Assembly (NCBI RefSeq): GCF_024539675.1
Contig: NZ_JAHHIT010000109.1
Location: 1-32,309, forward strand
Length of the DNA: 32,309 nt
Source: Streptomyces hilarionis
Lineage (GTDB): Bacteria > Actinomycetota > Actinomycetes > Streptomycetales > Streptomycetaceae
Direction: 5' to 3'
Shown: piece after piece, positions 1 through 11,068 of the stretch
Layout of the letters: each line of letters starts with the position of its first letter
How positions within the stretch are numbered: position 1 is the stretch's first letter
Notes under the pieces: model-generated
The model's database searches: none
What the model saw: only the letters and a program-made list of their open reading frames with translations
What the model was told of the DNA's origin: nothing
Program-made: the position numbers and the translations under genes

Positions 1-32
1 GCCGCACGGGTCCGCGCGCGGACCCGTGCGGC
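1..32. terminator. Perfect GC hairpin, probable terminator at left edge
   Basis: Bases 1-13 (GCCGCACGGGTCC) are exactly complementary to bases 20-32, with a six-base loop. No U-tract is visible, which is normal for Streptomyces terminators. It probably ends a gene that lies left of the window; its orientation cannot be decided from here. Confidence 0.6.
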
Positions 33-174
33 GGGGCGACGGGCCGGGCGCCGGGCCCGGGCTTCGTCCGGCGACGCGGGGCGGTCCGGCCCCGGGCGTC
101 GTACGCTTGGCAGCCCCGGCCCGTTCGACGTGTCGGGCTGTTTGCGATGCCCCTCCTCAGACGGAAAGCCCCCC

Positions 175-3708
<3,534 letters not shown>

Positions 3709-3760
3709 CGCGCCGGCGGCCGCGCGGCGGCCGGCGACACGGCGGCCGGTGCGCGCGGAC

Positions 3761-3794
3761 GCCGCCCCCGGGGAGATCGTTCCCCGGGGGCGGC
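3761..3794. terminator. Bidirectional terminator between mfd and the MT0933-like gene
   Basis: A 14-base perfect stem (3761-3774 with 3781-3794) closes a GATCGT loop. It lies between the stop of mfd and the stop of the convergent small gene, so it can serve both. Confidence 0.8.
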
Positions 3795-3816
3795 ATCGCC
3801 GGGCGGCATCCGCGGG

Positions 3817-4002
3817 CTACGGCTGTTCGGGCCGGTCCTCGTCCATGCCGAGCCGCTCGTGCAGCTTCTGCTGCCCGGCGTCGACCTGGGACTCGTACTT
3901 GTCGCCCGTCTTCTCGTTGACCTTGCGTTCGGCGGCGTCGGACATGTCCCTGGCCTTGTCCTGGGCCGCCTTGTTGCTCTTGAACCTGTCGAAGATGCCC
4001 AT
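3817..4002 (-). CDS. Small MT0933/Rv0909-type putative antitoxin-like protein
   Basis: This is a 61-residue, highly charged and probably helical protein starting MGIFDRFKS. The stretch VNEKTGDKYESQVDAGQQK resembles the MT0933_antitox family (Pfam PF14013), whose members are annotated as putative antitoxins, mostly from one mycobacterial pair. I chose the start because AAAGGAG lies seven bases before the ATG. An inverted repeat, CGAAGG-N7-CCTTCG at 4017-4035, lies just upstream of the ribosome binding site and could be an operator or hairpin. No toxin-like partner is adjacent, so an antitoxin function is doubtful here. It could instead be a general stress-type small protein similar to CsbD. 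Assignment rests on recognition by eye. Confidence 0.75.
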   Translation of the reverse strand: MGIFDRFKSNKAAQDKARDMSDAAERKVNEKTGDKYESQVDAGQQKLHERLGMDEDRPEQP

Positions 4003-4192
4003 CCGGAGCTCCTTTGCGAAGGTGACTCGCCTTCGACGATATTCCCGGGATGCGTCGTATGCCCACTTGAGTGCCCGGTGGTCTGGACCGCCCGCCGCCT
4101 CCGTGCGCCCCCTCGCTACGGTGTGTGCCGGGCTCCGGCAGGGGAATGCGCCCTGTGCGGGGTGGCGGGCGGACGGAAGAGGGGAGGGGCGC

Positions 4193-4936
4193 GTGAGGCG
4201 TCTGAGGGGCGGGACGGCGGCTGCCGTCGTGCTGATGTGTGCCGTGACGGTGTCCGGGTGCGCCGAGCAGGTGACCGGCGCGGGAGCCGGCACGGGTTCC
4301 GGCCCCGGGGAGGCCGGGGCGACGGCCGGCGGCGGGGCGGCCCTCGCGGCGGCCAGGTCGCTGCCCGTGAAGGGGCGGGCGCCCAAGACGGGTTACGACC
4401 GGGAGAAGTTCGGCACCGCCTGGGCGGACACGGACTCCAACGCCTGCGACACCCGGGACGACATCCTCAAACGCGACCTGGACCAGGTGAGGTTCACCGG
4501 CGGCCACTGCAAGGTGTCCTACGGCGTGCTGGAGTCCGACCCCTACTCGGGCAAGGACGTGACCTACCGGCGGGGCAGCAGCAAGGTCGACATCGACCAC
4601 ATGGTCGCCCTGTCCGACGCCTGGCAGAAGGGCGCCAAGTACTGGGACGCGGGCAAGCGCATAGCCCTCGCCAACGACCCGCTCAACCTGCTGGCGGTGG
4701 ACGCGAGCACCAACCGCTCCAAGGGCGACGGCGACACGGCGACCTGGCTGCCGCCCAACAAGGCCTACCGGTGCACCTACGTCGCGGCGCAGGTCGCGGT
4801 GAAGAAGAAGTACGAACTGTGGGTCAGCGCGGCCGAGAAGGCCGCCATGGAGAAGGTCCTGACGGCCTGCCCCGGGCAGAGGCTCCCCTCCGGGGGCAAC
4901 CCCACCAAGGCGCCGGGGCGCTTCCACGCGGGCTGA
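4193..4936 (+). CDS. Exported HNH-type nuclease lipoprotein (DUF1524/GmrSD C-terminal family)
   Basis: The 247-residue product has a lipoprotein signal peptide: MRRLRGG, a hydrophobic core, then a lipobox-like VSGC. It would be anchored outside the membrane. The mature part carries KVDIDHMVALSDAW, with the DH pair at residues 135-136, and ANDPLNLLAVDASTNRSKGDGD. These are hallmarks of the His-metal-finger HNH family DUF1524 (PF07510), common as secreted nucleases in Streptomyces. Extracellular nucleic-acid degradation is inferred from the family; the substrate is unknown. GTG 4193 was chosen for its GGGAGGGG Shine-Dalgarno and because it gives a complete signal peptide. The upstream gap to 4003 is shared with the divergent small gene. 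Confidence 0.88.
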   Translation: MRRLRGGTAAAVVLMCAVTVSGCAEQVTGAGAGTGSGPGEAGATAGGGAALAAARSLPVKGRAPKTGYDREKFGTAWADTDSNACDTRDDILKRDLDQVRFTGGHCKVSYGVLESDPYSGKDVTYRRGSSKVDIDHMVALSDAWQKGAKYWDAGKRIALANDPLNLLAVDASTNRSKGDGDTATWLPPNKAYRCTYVAAQVAVKKKYELWVSAAEKAAMEKVLTACPGQRLPSGGNPTKAPGRFHAG

Positions 4937-4955
4937 CGCACCGCTGCCCGCCGTG

Positions 4956-4979
4956 GCCCTCGGGGCCGTCCCCGGGGGC
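4956..4979. terminator. Hairpin between two convergent genes
   Basis: A ten-base stem including one G-U pair (4956-4965 with 4970-4979) with a CCGT loop sits in the short gap between the nuclease lipoprotein and the minus-strand membrane protein. It is a plausible shared terminator. Confidence 0.5.
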
Positions 4980-4990
4980 GGCCGCCTGGG

Positions 4991-5380
4991 CTACCGCCCG
5001 TAGGGATAGCCCTGCTGGTAGGGGTTGGCCTGCGCGGCCCCGTAGGCGGGGACCGACCGCTGCGTCTTCCCGTCGAAGACCGCGAACAGCAGCAGCACCG
5101 TCGCCGTGATCAGCGCGGTCAGGAAGGTCATGCCGAAGTAGACGTCGCCGTCGTCGCCTTCCGAGACCGCCGTCATCGTCACGATCACGCACTCGTACAG
5201 GGCGAACGCCCCGACGGCCGTCCAGTCCGAGGGCAGCCCGCGGCGGATCGCCGCGTACAGGAAGGGCACCCACGCGAGGAAGCCCAGCGAGCCCCACACC
5301 AGGGCCGTCCAGGCCAGGCGCTGGAACCAGCCGCCCTCCAGCCGTCTGCCCTCGCCCGTCGCCGCCGTCGGCATCGTCAT
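4991..5380 (-). CDS. Small three-TM membrane protein of unknown function
   Basis: This is a 129-residue protein with three predicted membrane segments, around FLAWVPFLYAAI, FALYECVIVTMTAV and FLTALITATVLLLFAVF. The cytoplasmic-looking tail ends in a Tyr/Gln/Pro-rich segment (NPYQQGYPYGR). I do not recognise a family; Streptomyces genomes have many small integral membrane proteins with such tails. The start MTMPTAATG at 5380 has a GGGGGG stretch four bases upstream; a second in-frame ATG at 5374 is possible. It is divergent from the DUF1906 gene and convergent with the nuclease lipoprotein, so it is probably monocistronic. Confidence 0.75.
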   Translation of the reverse strand: MTMPTAATGEGRRLEGGWFQRLAWTALVWGSLGFLAWVPFLYAAIRRGLPSDWTAVGAFALYECVIVTMTAVSEGDDGDVYFGMTFLTALITATVLLLFAVFDGKTQRSVPAYGAAQANPYQQGYPYGR

Positions 5381-5699
5381 GTCGCCCCCCAAGTCACCAG
5401 GGAGCAAGGGTAGGGCACGCACCGGCCCCCAGGCGGACCGCGCCGGAAGGTCGCTCCTTTACCGTGACATGGACATATCTTGCCGCCGTGCAGGAGCCCC
5501 GTTTCCCGAACGCGGAGACGCCGCAAGGTACCGTGCGATCCGTTTTGCTGTTCAGGACGTCGAGACGACGCCGTATCGTCGTGCCCCGAACGCAGTACCC
5601 CAGGACCCCGGCGCGACGCAGCGCACCACGGGGAGACCTGGCGAGACACCGTCGCACGGCGCCTTCCGCGCCGCGCACACTTGAACGATGGGGTGGGGG
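5381..5699. other. Intergenic region between divergent genes
   Basis: This 319-base gap must hold promoters for both flanking genes. For the rightward gene a weak candidate is TTCAGG (5551-5556) with a 17-base spacer to TATCGT (5574-5579). For the leftward gene a TACCCT-like -10 lies roughly 20 bases from the start, without a good -35. Several open frames cross the gap but none shows a ribosome binding site or family resemblance. I see no small gene here. Confidence 0.4.
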
Positions 5700-6530
5700 A
5701 TGGCCGAGCACCGGCAGTCCAGGAAGCGCAGATACATCACGTGGGGCGTGGCCGGCGCGGCCGTCCTCGCGGGGGCGGGCATAGCCGCCCAGACGTCGAT
5801 GGCGGCCACCGTGTGGCCCGCCCAGAAGACGTACACCGGCCGTGCCTTCGACACCTGCACCGCGCCCTCCCTGGCCGCGATGAAGGCCTGGAAGACCGAC
5901 GGCTACTACGGCGGCGCGGCCGTCTACGTGGGCGGCAAGAACCGCGGCTGCGCGCAGCCCAACCTGACCGCTTCCTGGGTGAAGTCGGTCAATACGCTCG
6001 GCTGGAAGCTCATCCCGCTGTACGTCGGGGCCCAGCCGCCCTGCCAGACCGGCTCCAGCCCCGAGAAGATCACCGCCGCCACGGCGACCTCCCTGGGCGC
6101 GACCGACGCGGCGGACGCCGTCGCCAAGGCGTCCGCCCTCGGCATGAAGGCGGGCAGCCCGGTCTACCTCGACATGGAGGCGTACGACATCACGAACACG
6201 TCGTGCAACGACGCCGTGCTGGCCTACGTCCGCTCCTTCAGCAAGACGCTGCGTGCCAAGACCTACCGCGCCGGGTACTACGGCTTCAGCAGCTCCAGCG
6301 CCAAGGCGATCGCCACCGCGACGAACAAGACCGACCTGCCGGGCAACCTGTGGTACGCCCTGTGGGACAAGAAGGACACCACGACCACGGACTGGCCCTG
6401 GGGCGCCACCCAGTTCACCGATCACAGCCGCGGCCACCAGTTCCTGGTGAACAGCAAGGAGACCCGCGGCGGTTACACGATCACCGTGGACCGCGACACG
6501 TGGGACGCGCCGGTCGCCCTGGTCGGCTGA
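5700..6530 (+). CDS. Exported DUF1906 glycoside-hydrolase-like protein
   Basis: The 276-residue product has an N-terminal export signal: RKRRYITWG, then an Ala/Gly-rich hydrophobic core ending near AQTSMAA. The twin arginine suggests the Tat route, as reported for the mycobacterial homologue Rv2525c. The mature domain begins GRAFDTCTAPSLAAMKAWK and includes GYYGGAAVYVGG, IPLYVG, PVYLDMEAYD and AGYYGFSS. This is the DUF1906 (Rv2525c-like) TIM-barrel layout, with the acidic LDMEAYD strand at the usual catalytic position of related GH25-like enzymes. A role at the cell envelope is inferred; the substrate is not known. The start could be ATG 5688 (no ribosome binding site) or ATG 5700 (GGGGTGGGGG immediately upstream); I favour 5700. 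Confidence 0.88.
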   Translation: MAEHRQSRKRRYITWGVAGAAVLAGAGIAAQTSMAATVWPAQKTYTGRAFDTCTAPSLAAMKAWKTDGYYGGAAVYVGGKNRGCAQPNLTASWVKSVNTLGWKLIPLYVGAQPPCQTGSSPEKITAATATSLGATDAADAVAKASALGMKAGSPVYLDMEAYDITNTSCNDAVLAYVRSFSKTLRAKTYRAGYYGFSSSSAKAIATATNKTDLPGNLWYALWDKKDTTTTDWPWGATQFTDHSRGHQFLVNSKETRGGYTITVDRDTWDAPVALVG

Positions 6531-6618
6531 GCGCCGCCACGCGCGGAGCGCACCGAAGAGCGGGCCGAGAGTGGGCGCGGCGGTGCCCGAAGTCCTGGTG
6601 AATCGTTGGTCGAATGGG

Positions 6619-6647
6619 TTGGCCCCGGGCCTGCCACTGCCTACCAT
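6619..6647 (+). promoter_or_regulatory. HrdB-type promoter for the SurA-N lipoprotein gene
   Basis: TTGGCC (6619-6624) is followed by a 17-base spacer and TACCAT (6642-6647). Transcription would begin near 6654, giving a leader of about 96 bases. The leader contains a small CCACCA-CCCC-TGGTGG hairpin (6687-6702). Confidence 0.6.
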
Positions 6648-6749
6648 CGATCACCGCAAGACTTTGTGCGCCCGCCCGTCGCCCGGCCACCACCCCTGGT
6701 GGAGGGCTGGGCGCCGCACTTGTTGTTGCAATCTCCTCGGGAGGTTTCC

Positions 6750-7394
6750 TTGCACCGCCGTCGTCGCACCGCGCTCCTGCTGTCCGCCGTGATCGCGGCG
6801 GCCCCTCTTCTGGCCGCCTGCGGGAGCGACGCGCATCCCGGCGCGGCGGCCGTCGTCGGCGGGCAGCGCATCACCGTCGCACAGCTGGAGGGCCGGGTGA
6901 AGGAGGTCCGCGCCGCCCAGCGCGCCGCCGTCACCGACGACGCGCAGTACGCGCAGGCCGTCGCCCAGACCGGCACCCTCACCCGCGACACCCTGCACAG
7001 CATGGTCCTCGACCAAGTGCTCCAGCGGGCCGCCGAGGACGCTGGCATCACCGTCACGACCCACGAGGTCCAGGAGATGCGGGCCGGCCTGGAACAGCAG
7101 GCCGGGGGCGCGGAGGGGCTCCGGAAGGCGTGGCTCCAGCAGTACGGCATCCCGCCGCAGCGCCTCGACGAGAACCTCCGTCTCCAGCTGGAGGCCCAGA
7201 AGCTCGCCACCGAACTGGGCACGAACACCAGCCAGCCCGCGTTCTGGAACGCCCTGTCCAAGGCGTCCAAGGCCCTCGGCGTCGATCTCAACCCGCGCTA
7301 CGGCAGCTGGGACGCCCGCAAGGTCTCCCGCGTCGACGCGAAGACCCCGTGGGTGCGCGAGGTCTCGACGGCGGGAACCCAGCGGACGGCCTGA
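6750..7394 (+). CDS. SurA N-terminal domain lipoprotein
   Basis: This is a 214-residue exported lipoprotein. The signal peptide begins MHRRRRTALLLSAV and ends in the lipobox LAAC. The mature region runs AAVVGGQRITVAQLEGRVKEVR, then long helices, resembling the SurA N-terminal chaperone fold (SurA_N). No PPIase (parvulin) domain is present, so a chaperone or foldase-like role in the extracytoplasmic space is inferred, without isomerase activity. The start is TTG 6750: CGGGAGG ends five bases before it and the signal peptide begins there. Any ATG start would lie inside the mature protein or far upstream. The gene lies 94 bases before mazG, without a terminator between them. Confidence 0.87.
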   Translation: MHRRRRTALLLSAVIAAAPLLAACGSDAHPGAAAVVGGQRITVAQLEGRVKEVRAAQRAAVTDDAQYAQAVAQTGTLTRDTLHSMVLDQVLQRAAEDAGITVTTHEVQEMRAGLEQQAGGAEGLRKAWLQQYGIPPQRLDENLRLQLEAQKLATELGTNTSQPAFWNALSKASKALGVDLNPRYGSWDARKVSRVDAKTPWVREVSTAGTQRTA

Positions 7395-7488
7395 CGGGTC
7401 CGCGTCCGCGGCCCGACCGGTATGACGAATGCGCCGGGCCTGTGGACAACCCGGAGGCCCGCCGCCGGGCGTGGGTTACGTTCGAGGG

Positions 7489-8541
7489 GTGAACGCATCC
7501 AGCCCGTCCGGCGGCCGCCCGGCCGGCGGCCCCGCCGCGGTCGTCGAGGACCCCTCGGCCCCCGGCCGCATCGTCCTGCTCACCACCAGCCACCGTGTCG
7601 CCCCCGGTCTGCTGTCCTGGCCCGCCTGGCAGGCCCTGCACACGGCGGACCGGGTGCTGTGCGCGGACGGCGCGCATCCGCACCTGCCCTATCTGCGCGA
7701 GGCCGGGCTCACGGTCGAGGAGACGGCCCCGACCGCCGAGAGCCTCCTCGCCGCCTGTGCGGGCGGCCGCACGGTCGTCGTGGTGGCGACCGGCGAGGGC
7801 GAGCCCGCGCTCACGGACGGGCTGGCCCGGCTGGCGGGCTCCGGCCGCGTGGCGATGCCCGAGCTGGAACTGCTCCCCGCCTCCTACGACCTGCCCGGCG
7901 CCCGCCTCCTCGACCTCGTCCAGGTCATGGACCGCATCCGCGCCGAGTGCCCCTGGTCCTCCCGGCAGACCCACCGGGGCCTGGCGAAGTACGCGGTCGA
8001 GGAGTCGTACGAACTGGTCGAGGCGATCGAGGACGGCGACCGCGACGAACTGCGCGAGGAACTCGGCGACGTCCTGCTCCAGGTCGTCTTCCACGCCCGC
8101 ATCGCCGAGGAGGACGAGGAGGCCCCCTTCTCCGTCGACGACGTGGCGGGCACGATCGTCGCCAAGCTCGTCCACCGCCACCCCCATGTCTTCGGCGACG
8201 CCGTGGCCACGACCCCGGAAGAGGTCAAGGAGCACTGGCTGCGCACGAAAGCGGCCGAGAAACGACGCGCGTCCGTGACGGACGGCGTCCCCCTCCACCA
8301 GCCCGGACTCGCCCTCGCCGCCAAGCTGGTGGCACGGGCCAGGACGGCGGGGCTGGACGTGCCGCTGCCGGCGGCCGACGCTTCCGGCACGGGCGGAGGG
8401 GGCGCCGACGGCATCGGGTACGAGCTGCTGGCCCTGGCCGCGCGCGCCGAGTCCGAGGGTGTGGACCCCGAGGCGGCGCTGCGGGCGGCGGCCCGCGCGT
8501 ACCGCGACGCGATCCGGGCCACCGAAGGGGTTGCGCCTTAG
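7489..8541 (+). CDS. mazG: MazG-type nucleoside triphosphate pyrophosphohydrolase
   Basis: MazG hydrolyses NTPs or dNTPs to the monophosphate and pyrophosphate, cleaning the nucleotide pool. The 350-residue protein has an N-terminal domain of about 140 residues resembling the tetrapyrrole-methylase-like region of longer MazG proteins (RIVLLTTSHRVAPGLLSWPAW). The catalytic all-alpha module follows: VMDRIRAECPWSSRQTHRGL, EExxE at 171-175 (EESYE) and EExxD at 190-194 (EELGD), which bind magnesium. GTG 7489 is preferred. A TACGTT hexamer at 7477-7482 would place transcription start almost exactly on this GTG, suggesting a leaderless message. An in-frame GTG at 7471 is the alternative. Its position near mfd is shared with mycobacteria. 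Confidence 0.92.
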   Translation: MNASSPSGGRPAGGPAAVVEDPSAPGRIVLLTTSHRVAPGLLSWPAWQALHTADRVLCADGAHPHLPYLREAGLTVEETAPTAESLLAACAGGRTVVVVATGEGEPALTDGLARLAGSGRVAMPELELLPASYDLPGARLLDLVQVMDRIRAECPWSSRQTHRGLAKYAVEESYELVEAIEDGDRDELREELGDVLLQVVFHARIAEEDEEAPFSVDDVAGTIVAKLVHRHPHVFGDAVATTPEEVKEHWLRTKAAEKRRASVTDGVPLHQPGLALAAKLVARARTAGLDVPLPAADASGTGGGGADGIGYELLALAARAESEGVDPEAALRAAARAYRDAIRATEGVAP

Positions 8542-8599
8542 TACGGTGGCCCTTCGAGCGTGCGGCGGGCCGGGCGGGCGGCGGGGTACGGGGGCGTGC

Positions 8600-11068
8600 A
8601 TGGACGGGCAGAGCGAGCTGCATCAGCTGGCCTTCAGCGGCGCACGGACGCTGGAGGAGGGACTGCGCTCACCGCGGGAGCAGACCGTCCGGTCGGCGTT
8701 CCGGCACTGGTTCGAGGAGTACGCGAGCACCTCGCTCGACCGGATCCTCTCCTCTCCCGACCACGGCATGTCCACCCACTACAGGGTCGGCTACTTCGGC
8801 GTGTACTTCCGGGCGGCGCTCACCGACGCCGCCACGCAGGAGGCGGCGAGCGAACTGCGGGCGCTGATCGCCCTCTTCGCCGAACCCGAACCCGAGGCCG
8901 AGGCCGAAGCCGAGCCCGAGCTCCTGACGGGGTCCGGCGTCGAGCCCGGCCGGGGCGCCGGGGCGCACCGCGGTCCCGTGCCCGGCAGTCCCGCGCGGCC
9001 GGGACCGTCCGCGGGGGCCGCCGAAACCGCCGTGCGGCCCGCGGCGCCCGCTCCGGCCGCTCCCGGCGCCGGGCCGGCGGTCGCGGCCCGGCGGCCGTCC
9101 GGTGACGAGATCGGCTTCACCGGGGGGACCTACTTCGCGCCCGTCGTCGGCGTCCAGAACAACACCGTCCACCCGGTCGCGCCGCCCGGGGCCTACGGGC
9201 TGCCCGACCCGGACGGCTGGCCCACGGTGGACGAGGCCGACCCGATCGCGCTCGGGGTGCGCCCGGCGCGTCGTCTTCCCGACCTGCCGCGCCTGCCGCC
9301 CTACGTGAGCCGGGACGTCGACCACGCGCTGACCCGGTGGTGCGACGAGGACGGGCTGCTGGTCATCACCGGCGGCCCGATGTCGGGCCGGTCCAGGACG
9401 GCCTGGGAGACCCTGCGCCGCCACGCGCCGGCGGGCGCCCGCGTGTACGCGCCGGCCCCCGGCACGGACCTGCGCGCTCTGCCCGGCCTGCTGCGCGACC
9501 GCACCGGCGACCATGTGCTGTGGCTGGACGACCTCGACGCCCATGTGGGCGAACACGGCCTGGAGCCCGCCCTGCTGGCCCAGCTGACCAAGCTGGGCGT
9601 GCCCGTCCTGGGCACGATGAGCGACCACGCCTACGACGACCATCTGTCCGCCGACGGACCGGCGCACCGGCTGCTCGTCTCGGCCAGGACGGAGCGGCTG
9701 GCCACCGGCTGGAGCGCGGCCGAACGGCAGCGGCTGGCCGGCGTGGCGTACGACCCACGGCTCGTCGAGGCCGCGCGACGGCACGGCGGCACCGGCCTCA
9801 CCCGGTATCTGGCCGTCGCCCCGCTGCTGTCGGCGATGTGGCGGCGGTCCCGCACCTCGCGCAGCCCGAACCCCGGACGGCACCTCCTCATCCGCGCCGC
9901 CGTCGACCTGGTGCGGTGCGGCGTCACGGGCGACATCCCCCAGGAGGTGCTGGAGGAGGCCTTCCGGTCCTACGGAAGACGACACAGCGGCAGGTTCCAC
10001 GACGGCGAGGCCTTCGCCGAGGCGCTGGACTGGGCGGCCGAGTGCCGACACGAGGTCACCGGGATGCTGGTGCGCGGCGCCGATCGCCGGGTCGGCGGGA
10101 GCGAGCGGACCTGGCGTCCGCACGGCTCCCTCGTCGCGGACGTGACGCAGGACGCGCAGGCCCCGGACGTGCCCGACGAGGTCTGGCGCTGCGTGCTGAA
10201 GAGCGCCGCCTACGACCCCGCGGTGCGGGAGGCCGTGCGCGGCGCCGCGCGCGGTGTCTTCGCCCCGAAGGCGCAGGCGGGGGACGCCGAGGCGATGTAC
10301 ATGCTGAGCCTGGTCGAGGAGGGCGGGCCCGGCGAGCTCGACTGGCTGCGCAAGGCCGTGGACGCCGGGAAGGCGGAGCTGTCGGGGCAGGTCGGGGAGC
10401 GGCTCCTCGGGCGGGGCGAGCCGGAGGAGGCGCTGCCCTATCTGCGGGCCGCCGCCGGACTCGGGCCGGGCGGCCCCGGGACCCGGCTGGTCGGCGAGGC
10501 CCACCTGGCCCTGGCCGAGCAGTGGCTGCGCAGAGCGGCACAGGAGAAGGACCCCCGGGCGGCCCGGCGCCTGGGCGACCTCGAGTTCGGACGCGGTGAG
10601 GTCCTCGAGGCGCTGGAGCACTACGCGTGGGCTCACCGGTGGGGTCACGCGGCCGTTGCCCGCGGTCTGGCCATGTACACGATGCTCATGGGTGAGCGTG
10701 AGCTCGCCGAGGCGTTCCTGTCCCGGGCGAAGGACGCCGGTGACCGGGCGGCCGCCGGACTCCTGGAACTGGGCCGCGAGGAGATCGCGGACGCTGCCGA
10801 GAAGCACTTCTCCGACGAGGTCAGTCGTGCCATGGCAATGACCCACCGCGGTGTCGCCCAGGAGAAGAAGGGGGATCCGGAGCGGGCCCGCGAGCACTAC
10901 GAACAGGGCTATCGGGGCGGCGACGCCTACGGCGCCTACCGTCTGGCGGAGCTGTTGCGCGCGCAGGGGTCGCCGGAGGCGGACCTCTGGTACCGCCGCG
11001 CCGCCGAGCTGGGGCATCCGGGTGCGCGCGCGGTGGTCGCCGAGGGCCCCGCTACCGTCGAGGAGTGA
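8600..11068 (+). CDS. Large Sel1/TPR-repeat protein with degenerate P-loop NTPase domain
   Basis: This is an 822-residue multidomain cytoplasmic protein. Residues 1 to about 95 form a helical domain (MDGQSELHQLAFSG onward). An acidic Glu/Pro repeat and a Pro/Ala-rich linker follow. A short Gly-rich element, TYFAPVVGVQNNTVHP, comes before a P-loop-like domain with GGPMSGRS (258-265) and the Walker-B-like strand VLWLDDLD (306-313). The usual P-loop lysine is replaced by arginine or absent, so ATP hydrolysis is uncertain. From about residue 550, Sel1/TPR-like helical repeats (AMYMLSLVEEGG, AARRLGDLEFGRG, AYRLAELLRAQG) suggest protein-protein contacts. The architecture resembles signalling NTPases common in Streptomyces. 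Its stop overlaps the P450 start by four bases (GTGA), so the two are translationally coupled. Function unknown. Confidence 0.85.
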   Translation: MDGQSELHQLAFSGARTLEEGLRSPREQTVRSAFRHWFEEYASTSLDRILSSPDHGMSTHYRVGYFGVYFRAALTDAATQEAASELRALIALFAEPEPEAEAEAEPELLTGSGVEPGRGAGAHRGPVPGSPARPGPSAGAAETAVRPAAPAPAAPGAGPAVAARRPSGDEIGFTGGTYFAPVVGVQNNTVHPVAPPGAYGLPDPDGWPTVDEADPIALGVRPARRLPDLPRLPPYVSRDVDHALTRWCDEDGLLVITGGPMSGRSRTAWETLRRHAPAGARVYAPAPGTDLRALPGLLRDRTGDHVLWLDDLDAHVGEHGLEPALLAQLTKLGVPVLGTMSDHAYDDHLSADGPAHRLLVSARTERLATGWSAAERQRLAGVAYDPRLVEAARRHGGTGLTRYLAVAPLLSAMWRRSRTSRSPNPGRHLLIRAAVDLVRCGVTGDIPQEVLEEAFRSYGRRHSGRFHDGEAFAEALDWAAECRHEVTGMLVRGADRRVGGSERTWRPHGSLVADVTQDAQAPDVPDEVWRCVLKSAAYDPAVREAVRGAARGVFAPKAQAGDAEAMYMLSLVEEGGPGELDWLRKAVDAGKAELSGQVGERLLGRGEPEEALPYLRAAAGLGPGGPGTRLVGEAHLALAEQWLRRAAQEKDPRAARRLGDLEFGRGEVLEALEHYAWAHRWGHAAVARGLAMYTMLMGERELAEAFLSRAKDAGDRAAAGLLELGREEIADAAEKHFSDEVSRAMAMTHRGVAQEKKGDPERAREHYEQGYRGGDAYGAYRLAELLRAQGSPEADLWYRRAAELGHPGARAVVAEGPATVEE

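Noticed and set aside
8880..9070. GAGGCCGAGGCCGAAGCC repeats as a tandem repeat element
   Set aside because: They encode an acidic Glu/Pro linker of the NTPase-like/Sel1 protein and remain in frame.
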